64,000 nt of DNA from Tenebrio molitor (Eukaryota > Arthropoda > Insecta > Coleoptera > Tenebrionidae): contig NC_091055.1 of assembly GCF_963966145.1 (NCBI RefSeq), positions 3,968,001 to 4,032,000 on the forward strand, given 5' to 3'. Below are positions 1 to 11,713 of the stretch, piece by piece. The notes below the pieces were generated by a model. It ran no database searches, was not told where the DNA came from, and saw only the letters and a program-made list of their open reading frames with translations. Both the position numbers and the translations under genes were made by a program. Numbering within the stretch: the stretch's first letter is position 1; every line of letters starts with the position of its first letter.

Positions 1-1204
1 TTTACCGAGGGCGAGTTGAGAGACAATAAAAACTAAGTTAGAACGTCAACTGCAACTTTTACAGTAGAACAGCGTTTCAATGGTTACTGTTTACCTCCTG
101 TTAATTAAAACTTGATGGTAATAATTGTGGGTAATTCAAGCTGCTTTTGTGGTTTTGTTAACTACGCCGTACCGTTGTGCAAATCAAAATATTTTCACTG
201 CATCTGAACTACATAATTATAACTACGCATCACTGCACCAACTCTCGTTTACTACTTTATTGAAGTAAAGTTATCTCATCATTCGGTGTTTTGAAAAACA
301 CAATTCCTCAAAATAGCATGAAACAGAAAACACCACTTTAAAAGCGAAGTTGCAGAAAGTGCGAATGGCGGGTGTTTAATAGCAGAATTATCGACAGCAG
401 AAATTTGACATTTGACTTTGAAAAAGTCAGATTAGTTAGTCATTTGCAGAATATCTAATTGTTTACCAAGTGATCCTAAACCGAATTCATTTAGTATTGT
501 CAGTGTAATTTTCGAGTCAACAGAGATTCCTCCGTAAAATATTCGCACTAAACTCTAAAGAATGCAGAGAAATAAATCCCATGGAAAGAAATCATAGTCA
601 AGGAAACAAGTTGGGTTCGGTTCTCACGTCTCTATCATGTTCTTAACATTGTTCTCTATTCCATTCTGGAGATGAACATTCTGCGTAAAAATATTTTCGG
701 GCAATTTTTCCTGCAACTGAAAATTCGCCTCGTTTATTTCTTGCTGCCAACCAATTGAACATGTTTTGGCGTTCACTTTAAAAAATTTTGGCGAGCCTTT
801 TGCTCCACCAAATGACGGGCTTTTCCATTAGTCCGAAGATTCAGTAATTTAAATGTAATGGTAATGATTATAAAGGAATAATTATTATTGACACAGTTGT
901 GAGATACTTAAATTGCATAATATTGAAAAGGTGACAATTATGTTCTCAACTAACACTATAAAGCCGAAAGCCATCGTTAATTCTAATAAACAAATAATTT
1001 TCGTAGAAATTCTGAAATTTTCTTTTACATTCCGTTCAGCAACAAATTTGTTTAGTAACGTTCATTCTCGCAATTCCTCCACCTTTTTAATATTTCGCAG
1101 CATTCCATTTTCGAGATGAACATTCTGTACAAAAAGATTTTGTCGATATTGGTGCTGCCATTTTTCCTCTGGATTCGTCTAAGTTGCGTCCGATTGACGG
1201 AAGC
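1..1204. other. Non-coding stretch, no gene recognised
   Basis: AT-rich DNA with stop codons in all frames and no ORF resembling a known protein. The only structure I see is a local direct repeat, listed separately. It may be intergenic or lie in a distal intron; the sequence does not decide. Confidence 0.5.
658..1170 (+). repeat. Diverged local direct repeat (two copies)
   Basis: A block at about 658-715 recurs at about 1102-1170 in the same orientation. Both copies share a segment reading GAGATGAACATTCTG, followed by an A-rich run, then a short gap and a TTTTTCCT run. The copies lie about 445 bases apart and differ by substitutions and small indels. This could be an old tandem duplication or two fragments of a dispersed repeat. 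Confidence 0.5.
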
Positions 1205-1340
1205 GTTAATAGTATATTAAAACATGAGTTTTATAAAACTTAATATTAAGACACGAGTCAGATTTGCAGCACGACTGCCGAGTGCTTTTATGTTTTATAA
1301 AACGAGTTTTTATGATATATTTTCTAATTTGCATATTAAA
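1205..1340. repeat. Imperfect foldback with GTTTTATAAAAC arms
   Basis: The left arm near 1222-1250 carries GAGTTTTATAAAAC and the right arm near 1290-1310 carries TTTTATAAAACGAG in inverted orientation. The middle holds ACACGAGTC and GACTGCCGAGTGCT, themselves roughly inverted. The layout matches other foldbacks in the window (about 1683-1802 and 18020-18215), suggesting a non-autonomous element, but termini and target duplication are not clear. Confidence 0.45.
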
Positions 1341-1682
1341 TACATGTTTTTTACAAATAAAATCAATTTTGCTAATTTAGGGAATTTTGTGACAGTTGGT
1401 GACACTTTTATTTCAAAGTTGATATTTAAATTAAAATTTTAAATTTGAATCTAAACTAAACATAATTGTCATTTTTCGGACGTGAAATTGCAATTAAAGA
1501 TGAGTTATCCAGAAATACGGCAACTGGCAGAGAATACCACAGTAAATTTGCTGCCGGCAATGTATGTTACCAACTGAAAAAAGTTCCTGGATTTCGGATG
1601 TGTTAATGGTTTATTAACCCATTCAAAATGAATGCGTTAACAGCTTTGTTAAAACAGAAAATTATAAAATAGTAATTTATTA

Positions 1683-1802
1683 TACGAGTTTTATAAGACA
1701 CCATTTTGTCGCAGGCGTTTTTTAGAGCACGAGGAGCGCAGCGAGGAGTGCTATAAAGCAAACAAGTGCGATAAAATGGCTTATAAAATGAGTGTAGTAC
1801 AA
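1683..1802. repeat. Foldback element with GC-rich central hairpin
   Basis: The left arm (TTTTATAAGACACCATTTT) pairs with the right arm (AAAATGGCTTATAAAA) after reverse complementing, with small mismatches. The centre at about 1721-1752 is a tight palindrome containing GAGCACGAGG, AGCGCAGC and GAGGAGTGCT, GC-rich in AT-rich surroundings. I see no ORF. This fits a miniature inverted-repeat element or the tip of a longer one. Confidence 0.6.
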
Positions 1803-1840
1803 TATTTTTTCTATTTTGACCTTATTTTAAATTAAAAAAA

Positions 1841-4800
1841 TGCTAGGAAAATAATATTTGGCAAATATAAAGAGTTGGTGACACTGGTAACTAGACAAAA
1901 AATTGCAAGTTGTTTTGAAGTGTCGTGAAGTGCAGCGATCACCTAGCAGCTACTCACTGTGGGTCACTGCCAACATTAAAAATTTAAGTAAATGTTCCTG
2001 AAACCGGTTTTGGAAACCCGTTTGAGTGTTTTTTTAGAGGTGTGTCAGTTTTGAAAATTCGGTCAGCTCTTTAAAATAATACATCAAATGACCGTAAATC
2101 GTCTCGGAGTTCGGACAAAGATAGGATTCATGCATCATCGAGTTTTTCCCGTCAGTTCTAAGGTTCACTGGTTCGAATATAATAGTAACAGTTACAACAA
2201 TAGCAAAATAATTGTCGAAACGATTCTAAACAAGTTGTGCTTTGTTCGAACAGGTAAATTACTATGAAACACGTGAATAGAATTAAAAGAATATTTTTTG
2301 AGAAATTGTAATAGAACTGGTGATTGCATGTCTTGCAAAGTTGCTCATTCGGAACAGCATACATAATCAGAGGGTGGTCGTGACAGTTTTCGGATTTATG
2401 TTGGTTTAATGGTCGTTTTGTGATAAAAAGCGTAAAGAATCGTTGAGAGTTAATAACAGCATCAGGAGAAATTTGTGAAATTTTCGTTTCCTGTTGGTGT
2501 TTTATTGTCAATTCTTCACCGATGCGGGGAGGAATAATTTCACAGGTTTCGTCGTCGTCGCATCATTCGTCCTCGCAATTTCAATATATTTTCTTCTACA
2601 ATGATGCATTTACTCGTTCACAATGAGCGCGACAGTGCAAATCAGCACCGAACAGAAATTGTAGCAAGAGATAGGATAAACGGAGGCGGAATACCAACAG
2701 CAACACATTGATCGCATTGCAATTTGTATCATGGTGTTGTCCCCGCTTACACTCAGACAACGGAACAAGAAGCAAATATCTCGTTCCAGAATTTACAAAT
2801 TGAAATTATCAGTCGACGACGTAATTTGGCCCGACTAATGGATCCAAACTCTCGATATTTTCAACGAGATTGATTTTGTTGACTCGCGGTGATTTTCAAA
2901 ATAAATTTCTCTCCAAATATCTGTAATTAAACCGTCGAGATTACCTCTTAATCCAGACAAAACAACCGATCCCAGCTTCGACATCTATGTATTCTGCATC
3001 TATCGATTAATTACTCGACGCAAAGTTAAGTACTGACCAACTTTGTTACAATATAAGTTCCCAATTTAATTGTCAGATACAATAGTTCGCTCTGACGGCT
3101 GTTGGTTCAAGATCCGGATTGTAGGGGATGGTGATCGTGATACTTCGGGAATCGGTGGTGCTTCCGGCAATGAAAACAACAGCTTTTACCCATGTAGACT
3201 TTATAAATGTTTACCTTAATCCCACCTTAATGTTAACCACGAAATGTAAACACTATCCCGTGCCTTTTACGACTCACAAATTTAATTCGATAATTTTGTT
3301 GTTGAATCTTCACCCCATTCATCACAGCTTCTCTCACCAAATACAACATTCCAATAAAACTTTCCGGGTCATTTTAAATCCCAAACACTCCGAACCAGAA
3401 CGTATCTGTACCACCTCGATCGTTTTTGCTTTTCCAGTTAGCTCCGATGTATTAATAAAATGTGTCGTTTTATTTTTCTTTAAATTAATCGAAGTTGTAA
3501 GTGTCGGATCGGATTTATGAGAGATCGGATTGCGCTTTCAGCGAGTTGCACTTGTAGAAAAAGTGCACCGACTCCTTCCGATAAATTCTTCGGAGACAGC
3601 CAATAATTTCGTCGATTTATCAGAATTATTTTTTGTTTATTAACTGGAGCCAATGTAGTCGGTGAGCGTCTCGTAGCGCCTCGACGCGTCACCAACTTCA
3701 TTAATAACCTAATGTAACACGTCACAGCGGAATACAAAGTAGAAAAATAGCAAGGTCTTGTTCTTTTCGTGCAGTAATTTTCAAGTTACAATTTGTTATT
3801 GCAGTGATTAGGATTTTTCCGGTGCAAATAAGTACGGTGCCGTCATCAATAACGTTCTTCGTTCTTCATTCGGCATCCGGTGGTGAAAATATGTTTTGAA
3901 TTTAAAGCAGAGGTAAATGATTGAAAAAGGGATTTCCCGGGTGGTATTAAAATTTAAAGGATTTCGCTATATAAATGCACATTCCGTTCAATTATTCATT
4001 TTAATTCAGATCCATCCGGCGACTATTACAGGAAGCCAATTATTATGGGTAAATAACGTAGAATGGCGCTTCGCCAATCGCACTTTCCGACTAACGAGCG
4101 AAAAATCGAAAATAACCCCATCCGAACCGATAACCACCCCTCATTGTCCGACTAGTGAAAAATTGTTTAAGAAACACCTGGACGTCGGGACGGCCGCCGG
4201 TTTCGGGTTAACGAGCCAAAAATGAGACCATTCGGATCGATACCGATCGGGAATTTTTTTCTGTCTCATTATGCCGAAAAGTGCCGACTCAGCACTTTTT
4301 ATTTCCGAATTTTGATAACAAATAGGCGAAAACAGCGATAATCGGAAATCGTTCGCCTCCGATTTTGGCAAGTATTTGTCCTTAATTATGACGGATCTAG
4401 GCCCTGCAGCGTCCGTTCTAACCTGACGCCAGACGCTCCTGGAACTATTGACGTCCTTGCGACAAAAATCGTCGAGCCAGGAGCGTGTGTCCTACGGCGA
4501 CTTTTACAAATAACCAAAACTGTTCTAGTTTCACGCCGCTACCGATACTTTCATGTGACCATTTTCCAAAGGGCCTCCCTGAATTGATCTCGTACTGTAG
4601 AGGGTAGGTGCACTCTCGAGAGGGTAAGTTTGCGTTTGCGGTCAAAACAGCGGCACAACTGTTGAATTAAGCGGCTAATCCGCAAGAAGCCCGATTTCCG
4701 AATTATTTTAAATCAAGTCGATCATCCTGTTCGGCGTTATCTCCGTTCGATTTTGGTTGGCAACTTTGCCCGCGTTTCAACATTCTAGACTCGAACAATC

Positions 4801-5121
4801 TCTAACTACTGTTATTTTGTGTCTTGTGGGGAAACTTTGCTTTATTTCTTTCGGCTCGTAACCGAAGCACCATTGTCCTAAATTTTCACAGACGAGTGCT
4901 GCAACCATGAAAAATGTATACGCCACTTTACTCACACTTACCTCTTCCAGACATCCATTACCCACTGCCAGATTACAACAATCCAATTAAATATCAATCT
5001 TCGAGACCATGTTTAATCCACCAATTACAATTAATTACATAAAAACAGGACACAGCATCCAGGCCGGATTCAATTATCGTCATGGATATTACCATCAAGT
5101 GATAATAATTTTCATGCACTA
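1841..5121. other. Non-coding stretch, no gene recognised
   Basis: Several ORFs of 60-130 codons occur (for example 3128-3520 on + and 2158-2511 on -), but their composition is that of translated AT-rich DNA, they lack recognisable domains, and none is framed by convincing splice signals. Part of the interval (about 3500-4750) is less AT-rich than its surroundings and holds the short duplication at 4090-4248. Confidence 0.5.
4090..4248 (+). repeat. Short diverged direct duplication
   Basis: The segment at about 4093-4137 (TAACGAGC, AAAAAT, CCATCCGA, CGATA in order) recurs at about 4209-4245 as TAACGAGC, AAAAAT, CCATTCGGA, CGATA. The order and spacing of blocks are kept with a small deletion. 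A hairpin with AAAAGTGC and GCACTTTT arms follows at about 4277-4300. Confidence 0.4.
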
Positions 5122-5473
5122 TACAGGGTGTACCCGAATTCGAGCGCCAAACTTTCAGGGCTGATTCTATTATAAAAATTAAGCATAAAACTCTTAATAC
5201 ATATGGGGTCAAAAATGCTTAGTTTGCGAGATAATCGACTAAAAATTTCTATCAGCAACAAAAGGAATCGGGTGGAATTTTTTGATGAAACGTACTAAAA
5301 TAAAAAGGAGCTATGTAAAATTTACAAAAATTGTTAAAATTTCGCCTCCCTGTTCAATGCACAGATAACCCCAATAAAATCCAAGGAATCTAACTAATAA
5401 AGAGTTTTATGCTTATTTTTGATCGTAGAATCTGTCCTGAAAGTTTGTCGCTCGAATACGGATACACCCTGTA
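5122..5473. mobile_element. ACAGGGTG-family foldback element (copy 1)
   Basis: The element starts TACAGGGTGTACCCGAATTC and ends with the inverted form GAATACGGATACACCCTGTA. The terminal inverted repeats run about 50 bases, through CAAACTTTCAGG and a GATTCTA segment. TA flanks both ends, as expected of Tc1/mariner-type target sites. No coding capacity is left. A related, left-truncated copy sits at 59128-59511, inside intron 2 of the CUB gene. Confidence 0.85.
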
Positions 5474-5740
5474 TACTATACATTATGTATTATTGATAAC
5501 ACGTACGTACTGAAATCGAGTAACGAAGCAATGAACTGGCAACGAAAAGTGGTTTTCCCGAAGGATACCCGTCCAAATATTAACCGCTCTCAACACTGCT
5601 TAGCTTCTCTGGTCGAATGACAACAACAGGTCAACACCCATTTTGGTTTCTAAATAGGTTATTCGTTTTTCTGTATCAGCTCTAGTTTATGCGATATTTA
5701 TTCATTAAACGCGTTTTAGTAAAATTCAAGTTTAATCAAT

Positions 5741-6985
5741 TTATTCAACAAAAATAAAGCTTCTTTTAGGCGATTTTCTGGAATAAATTTTACGCGGGTA
5801 ATCCCGCATAAGACCCTAGCAATAGTCTGCCATCATGTAAGTGTCCCATTTGCCTTGGTACCTCTCTTCCATTGTTTTAATCTCTTGGTGGAAGCGTTCA
5901 CCTTGCTCTTCATTTAGATCCTCAAGACTGTTCTAAAATGATGACTTTAATACTCATATTACGAGTACAGCCCAGTTGGTAACCCATTTCATTCACTAAA
6001 CTAACATGATTATCTGAGAAAATTTTTAATAACATGTACAAACTAGTTCTAGGCGCGTAACTAGGCTTAGCTCTACTGTCCCAAGACACAGGAAACAAGA
6101 ATATTTTGGGTCGCTGTTTTGTTGTCCTAGCAAAAAATGTACCATTTTAAGGCCAACACAAATCCCCCACTGATGCTCTTCGTACTTAATTTTTTGAAAG
6201 AGAAGTAAAATGACTTGATATTCTTCTCTCGTATTTGTGACCAATTGGAATAGAAGCATGTTTACTGCCGTTATGGAAAAGAACAGATTTCAAACTTCGT
6301 TTTGAACCATCTATAAAAAGACGCCAATCACATGCCTGCTATTCTTCACCAAACCAATGATATCATTACAATATACAAGATTGTCATCAGAAGAAAAGAA
6401 TGGCACCGAATGTTGCTCTCGCTTGAGATAAGACGTAACTTTGGCATAACAAGAAAGACCTTTTTTTTAAATCCTGATGCCAACAATTCGGATGTTCCTT
6501 TGAAAGATCCAGATCCCTAATGAGATCATTTAGAACACTTTACGTGAACAAGTTTTTACTTGATGAGCATCCAGCAAAATGTCTGAATTGCCACATTCAC
6601 TATTCTGAACACTTCTGACTTCTGCAGTTTCATTTTCCAGCGCAGTTGACAAGAAGTAGGAATAGGAATACCTACCCTCAGAGTGAAGAATAGGTTTTCT
6701 TGCTGGCCGTAGGTCGGAGTTTGCTACTATGTTTTCTCTTAATGCCTATAACACTTACCAAACAGGAATAACAGTCATCATGATGGTTTTGTTGTTCTCT
6801 GTAAATCATTGGAAATCTAAACTTCAAAAAATTTCTCTTGCGATTCTCCCATTGTCGCAAATGAACAATGCGTATTTTGCACACACTATGAGGAACCCAC
6901 GGTTTACCTTGACCCCGGACGTGGATATCAAAGTAACCAAAATAAATACGCTCTTCACAAAATTCAATATCGATTTTCTTTAAAA
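5741..6985 (-). pseudogene. Decayed arthropod transposon-associated protein gene
   Basis: Read on the minus strand in shifting frames, this interval matches a protein family I remember as very repetitive in arthropod genomes and usually annotated only as uncharacterised. Pieces in order from 6985 downward are: EERIYFGYF..PHSVCKI; KFRFPMIYRE..HHDDCYSCLV; DLIRDLDLSKEHPELL; IKYEEHQWGICVGLKMVHF then LLGQQ..PKYSCFLCL; and EEQGERFHQEIKTMEERYQG followed by KWDTYMMADYC and a stop. At least four frame changes and several stops interrupt it, and a stretch before the FHQ motif appears deleted, so it cannot make protein. The right end abuts the MITE at 6988. The family assignment is from memory of conserved motifs; function unknown, probably an element-borne gene. 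Confidence 0.6.
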
Positions 6986-6987
6986 GT

Positions 6988-7270
6988 ATCGGACGTGCAA
7001 ATGAAATCCTGGACTGAGAAGGCCAAGGAAACGGTCAATTGTTTTGCTTTTTAAAAGTGTAAATTGACAGTTGTAATTAGAGCATGTTGACAGCTAACCT
7101 AAAATTTATTAAAAAAAAACTTTCTGATTTTTCTTTCTTTGTAATATTTTACATTAAAAATAAACATAAAGAAATGTCATTCGTGTCAAACGGCGGGAAA
7201 TTCAAACTTTACACTATTCCAAATTGTTTACTTTTTTCAACGCCTACTCTTTTATTTGAACGCACGATAT
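6988..7270. mobile_element. MITE with ATATCAxGCGTTCAAATGAAA-type ends (copy A)
   Basis: The left end reads ATCGGACGTGCAAATGAAA. The right end reads TTTGAACGCACGATAT, its imperfect inverse. The interior is non-coding and matches copy B at 29160-29768 in the opposite orientation, sharing blocks such as GGCCAAGGAAAC, AGCATGTTGACAGCTAA and TCGTGTCAAACGGCGGG. The left end abuts the decayed protein gene at 5741-6985, so it may have inserted at that gene's 5' side or be part of the same element. Confidence 0.7.
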
Positions 7271-7366
7271 ATTCACCGCAAATGTAGCAAAATGAATCTG
7301 GATCTAAACGAGCTAGTCATTGCAATAAATCAAATGCAGAGAATTGATAAACCGACAGTTGACTTA

Positions 7367-7842
7367 TACTGGATGTCCCAAAATTCGCGGAACAACTCAG
7401 TGGGGCAATGTCAAATTACTCGTATGTAATAAAATAAATAATAAAAACGTTCTATGTCTTTTAGATTTTAAATATTAAAAAAGATTTTGACCGTTTGTTC
7501 TTTCTAGCCAATGCCATAATAATTCTGAATGATTGTGATCAGGTTTGCAATTATTTACTTCATTATTTCCAGCTTTTCCAAGAAGTGATTTTATGTCGGT
7601 TTTGCCTCAAATAACGTTTCATTTTTCTTTCTTATTTCCATGGATGCAACAAAAATGAAATATTTGCAGACTATTGGGATTCATACAATGTTTTCAAATG
7701 TTGCCACATTTAGTGTAACAAATAGGTCCATATCTTCTACGAAAAAAGAAGATTGATTTTTTAAAACATTTTTACCTTATACTTTAATGGCTATTTAACA
7801 ACGTACTGCTAAGCTGTTCTGCGAATTTTGGGACACCCAGTA
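7367..7842. mobile_element. Foldback element ending TACTGGRTGTCCCAAAA
   Basis: The left terminus TACTGGATGTCCCAAAATTC is matched by the right terminus, which reads TACTGGGTGTCCCAAAATTC when reverse complemented. The match continues a few bases to GCxGAAC, giving about 25 of 27 matching positions. TA lies at both edges. The interior is AT-rich and non-coding. The end differs from ACAGGGTG by a base or two and I group it with that family as a non-autonomous Tc1/mariner-type element. Confidence 0.8.
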
Positions 7843-10800
7843 TAATACGGAAAATGTTAACAACTTCAAAACCAGAGCTGATGTCAACTGGATGACAATG
7901 TATTTTCACTAATTACATCTAAATAACAAATTTCAAGTCTAAACTAAACCGTACGAAAAAAGGAAATATATTTTGTAGACCTGTGTAATTAGCGCTTTGA
8001 AGCAGTAGTTTGGCAGTAAAATAAAGTATCTTGATGTATTTTTTAGCATCCGATCGTGAAGCTCGAACTACTTAACGAACTTTGAAACAGTGCGAACGTT
8101 TTTTAGCGACTCAACGAGAAAAATGTTTTTATTAAAAAGGGTAATAGCAGCAAATTAGCTTTTAACTATGCACTCACTCCACCTTTTTAAATATTCCGTT
8201 TGAGAGGAACTAGGTCCCGATCGTGAAATATCGTGATAAGTTGGAGCGACCCTTTGGTGCTTGGAAAGTTTTTTGAGACGTGTGCACAACACAAGCGACA
8301 AATAATTTTATTCCTTATCAGTTAAGAAAATCACGACTTCAGTTGCAATACAAAGAGTAGCATTTGTGGCGTAGAACAATTTTCTGGTCGTAAAAGTGAT
8401 AAAATCTAAATAACTTGTTTTGTGCAACCTAACTCAATTTAGTGCAGTATAGAAAACATTTGGGGTTCAGTTCGACGCAACCGAGGCACATCTCACGCAC
8501 GACCAGACATTTTCAGATTTTCTGAAATATTCGAACAGTTTTGGGAGATTTGGAGTGAGAGTTTTATGTAATAGCGCGGGCCTTTTAATAATTAATAAAT
8601 TATTAATAAATATTCCGTAAGTTAAAAAGCTCTGAAGCTTGAGATTTAATACTTTGATGAATCTAATCTGACTTTAGAGGCTTTTAGAGGCACGGCAAGT
8701 TTAAAAGGTCCAAGCGACTCCTCTCGAACGTCCTGAAAGAGATTTGAGCAAGCGTAAAGTGGAGTTTGTTTAAACCAGCAAATGACAGTTCCTCGTCGTC
8801 TCGTACGAAGAGAAACGTGTGTAATATATGTGCGCTTAAGCTCCGTTTTATATAAAATAAGGAACAAGAGGCTAGTGTTAATATTTCATCTGGATCGAGT
8901 CGCGCGATATTTCCTGATTTCTCCGGTTCGTTTGGAACGTCAAATTGTCAAAACCGGCGTAAATAATGGAAAAGTCGCGACAGCCGGTAATGTCGCGGTA
9001 CTGTATTCTGGTGCGATAGCGGCGCCACCTTCAATTTACATTCCGCAATTCTAATCAACCTAAGAATACGTTTACTGCTGAAGAATAAAATTACGGACTT
9101 CATCTCGGCAAGGTCTCCTGCTGGTTTTCTGATTGCGATTTTGTTTACACTTGTTTCCCTAAATAATAAATTATTATTAAAAGTGAAATGTTACGAAACA
9201 ATGATGATAAGGACTGGGTTTAGATTGCATTTTCACGTTATTTACACTAAATTCATGGTAATTCCGCTTTCTTAACGAACAAACCTCGAGATTTATTGTT
9301 TTCATTATTTTCAATTGTGGAAGTTAATGTATATGTACATAGGCGTCGTCAAGAAGGGACCCGGACCCGTCCCGCCCACAGCAATTTTCTCTTTCCTAAA
9401 ACACACAAAACAGACTGAAATGCACTAGTTATATCTTGATATTAAACAGAAAGCGTAAGTTTCTGATGGGTCTATCATATCGGCGTTAGGGTCGACGTCT
9501 CTGGGACAAAAATTTATAATCTGAATATATAATGTCGTCATAGTAGTCTCATCCCACCATAAATATTTCAAGGAGCTCGTTATTATCATCCAGAGGTTTA
9601 AAGTTTCCCGGCTAAAAGTGTGTGATTATAACTCCGAAACAAAGTTGACGTTTTGTTTTATCACGGGGAGAACCGGGACAAGGTAACCAACTCATCAACT
9701 TATAAAATTCGTTCCGAAATTTTATTTTCTACTTACGTTTCCCTGCATTATTAATGCTGATCTGACGCTAAGTGCGTTCCAACAACTTCTCAAGTGATGC
9801 TAAGCAAATCTCCGACCGTCAAAATCGAACACTCGATAAACTTACTTTTTGACCACTTATCTAAGCGCATTACGCACTTAGACTCGACTCCAAATCTACC
9901 AACCTGGACTTGGTCTCCTTTATTCTATCAACTGAGCAACTCCTCGGTTCCAACACTTACTAAATAAAACGTCTAGACGTGCAAACTAATAGTTGGAAGG
10001 GGATGCATCTTGCTTAGCTGCATCTGTGAATATTGCTTGGATAGTTTCCAAGTACTCGTGTAGACCGGTTCAACATCAACGTGACATCCTCTTGGCCTTG
10101 AAGTATTTCAATTGCAACCACCAACTTCTAACATGTCTTGCATGGAACGTGGAACGTGCTTCTATTTGTTTGTTGTACGTAAACTATATTTCAAATGATG
10201 CGACAGAAAACTGTGTAGAAAATTTTCAACAAAACTATGAGGAATCCACGAACAGCATCAAATTTGTATTTAGACGATCCGACTGACGGAAGACAAGGAA
10301 CAAAGTGACCTTGTTTCGGATACCCTTATGTTCTCATGAATAAATAAAGCGGCCAATTCATTTAACCTATTCTACGACGTAATCAAGAAAATCTGAATAT
10401 GAGGCAAAGAAGAGAAAAAAAGCCGGGAAGTGTAATTCAATTTGAAGCGACGCCAATACTAAATTTGTTACACCCAACATAACATGAAATGCTTAGAACT
10501 TTATTGTGATAAAACCACTGTTGTCAATAAGACGATTAGATTTAAACCATTAAGCCAAATGGGATCTTCACGGGGTGATTTAGAGTCGACGTCTGTTAGG
10601 TATTTTTGGCACACACGTCATTCCCGTGACGTCGCCTTCTCTCATTTGGTCCCGACGTCATTAGCAAAATATTTTATTGAACAGACAGATCGAACCGACT
10701 GAATCGTTCATGATGTTTGGGTACAGTGACAGACAGCGATCACGTCAAGACGTACGTCACTTATTTAACGATTTTCAAACACGCTTAAAATTCTACTCTA

Positions 10801-10861
10801 CGTAAACTTATAAAACATTCATACCGCCCCTACAAATTCATTTTAGAATATTCCGTTCTAG
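7843..10861. other. Non-coding stretch, no gene recognised
   Basis: No protein-like ORF is convincing. ORFs at 8782-9054, 9993-10286 and 10484-10702 lack recognisable domains and splice framing. The right end holds a concentration of ACGTCA motifs, described separately. Confidence 0.5.
10588..10760. promoter_or_regulatory. Cluster of ACGTCA/TGACGT (CRE-like) sites
   Basis: Within about 170 bases I count ACGTCA at 10615, 10655, 10742 and 10754, TGACGT at 10627, and a GACGTC at 10588. ACGTCA is the half-site bound by CREB/ATF-type bZIP factors. That the cluster is regulatory is inference; no adjacent promoter is visible, and a chance concentration or a repeat origin is possible. Confidence 0.3.
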
Positions 10862-11713
10862 CAGTGGCGGCTCGTCAGGGGAGGTAAGGGAGGCAGTGCC
10901 TCCCAAAAAAAAAACTACACAAAAATTTACTATTTTAAATTATTTGTTTGATTCGTTTTCGTACGCATATTTCACGAATATGATGTAAGAAATAGAGAAA
11001 GAGCACAGACATAAACTGTTGCTCACAGTTATCGGTTATTTTTCGATATGTCATCAACGGTCGGATTGTACACAGAAAGATTTCTTGGTTTATACGACGT
11101 AAGTCTAGGTCGAAACGCTGTTTTCAACAGAATTCTTTCAAAAATTTTATTTTAAAATAAATGGTTTACAAACCAAAATTAAGTCAGTCGCTCCTCAAGC
11201 TCTCTTTTCACACTGCTATGTCCATGTTTTAAATCTGGTTTTGAGTAAATCTTGCAATTCTATTATGAATAGTAGAATATTTTTCTCTAATTTGTCAGGA
11301 TTTGCATCTTTTTTTTATTGTATATCGGGCCTTCAAATAAATATATATTTAGAGTAGGCGTAGGCGACATTCTAATTCTGTTAACAGTGTAAAGATAATT
11401 TTTGTAGGTAAACAATTATTCTCCGGAGTTACACAGGTTGCATAGTAAGCTTTTTCACAATTTCATATTGTCATATTCCGTGGAGGAAGAATAGGGAGAA
11501 TGCACTACAAAAATTAAAAATATTTTCTAACCTAATTTTATTTCGTTAAATGTCAGACGTTTCTTGTGTCATTTTCTACGCTGGAAAAATGTTGCAAACA
11601 ATTGAATTTCCAGAGGTTTCTCTAAATATAAATTTATTTGAAGGCCCGTTATAATGTTTTGGTCAAGTAATTAATTCTGCCTCCTCTATTTAGGGATTCA
11701 CGACCCGCCACTG
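10862..11713. mobile_element. Non-autonomous hAT-like element
   Basis: The left end begins CAGTGGCGGCTCGT and the right end is its inverse, ACGACCCGCCACTG. CAGTGGCGG-type ends are typical of hAT transposons. The flanks share GTTCTA on both sides, a partly decayed version of the 8-base target duplication expected for hAT. The interior lacks transposase coding sequence and contains a second inverted-repeat element at 11326-11648. Confidence 0.75.
11326..11648. mobile_element. Nested MITE with CGGGCCTTCAAATAAAT ends
   Basis: The left end CGGGCCTTCAAATAAATATA and the right end (reverse complement CGGGCCTTCAAATAAATTTA) both continue into ATTTAGAG, giving about 28 bases of near-perfect inverted repeat. 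It lies wholly inside the hAT-like element, so it either arrived later or is an internal part of it. No ORF of note is present. Confidence 0.65.

Noticed and set aside
2158..2511. 117-codon ORF on the - strand with a hydrophobic stretch
   Set aside because: The hydrophobic run is short and comes from T/A-rich codons; no membrane-protein family is recognisable and the ORF lacks splice support.
3128..3520. 130-codon ORF on the + strand
   Set aside because: It has AT-driven composition, no domain, no signal peptide or paired splice sites, and overlapping ORFs on the other strand.
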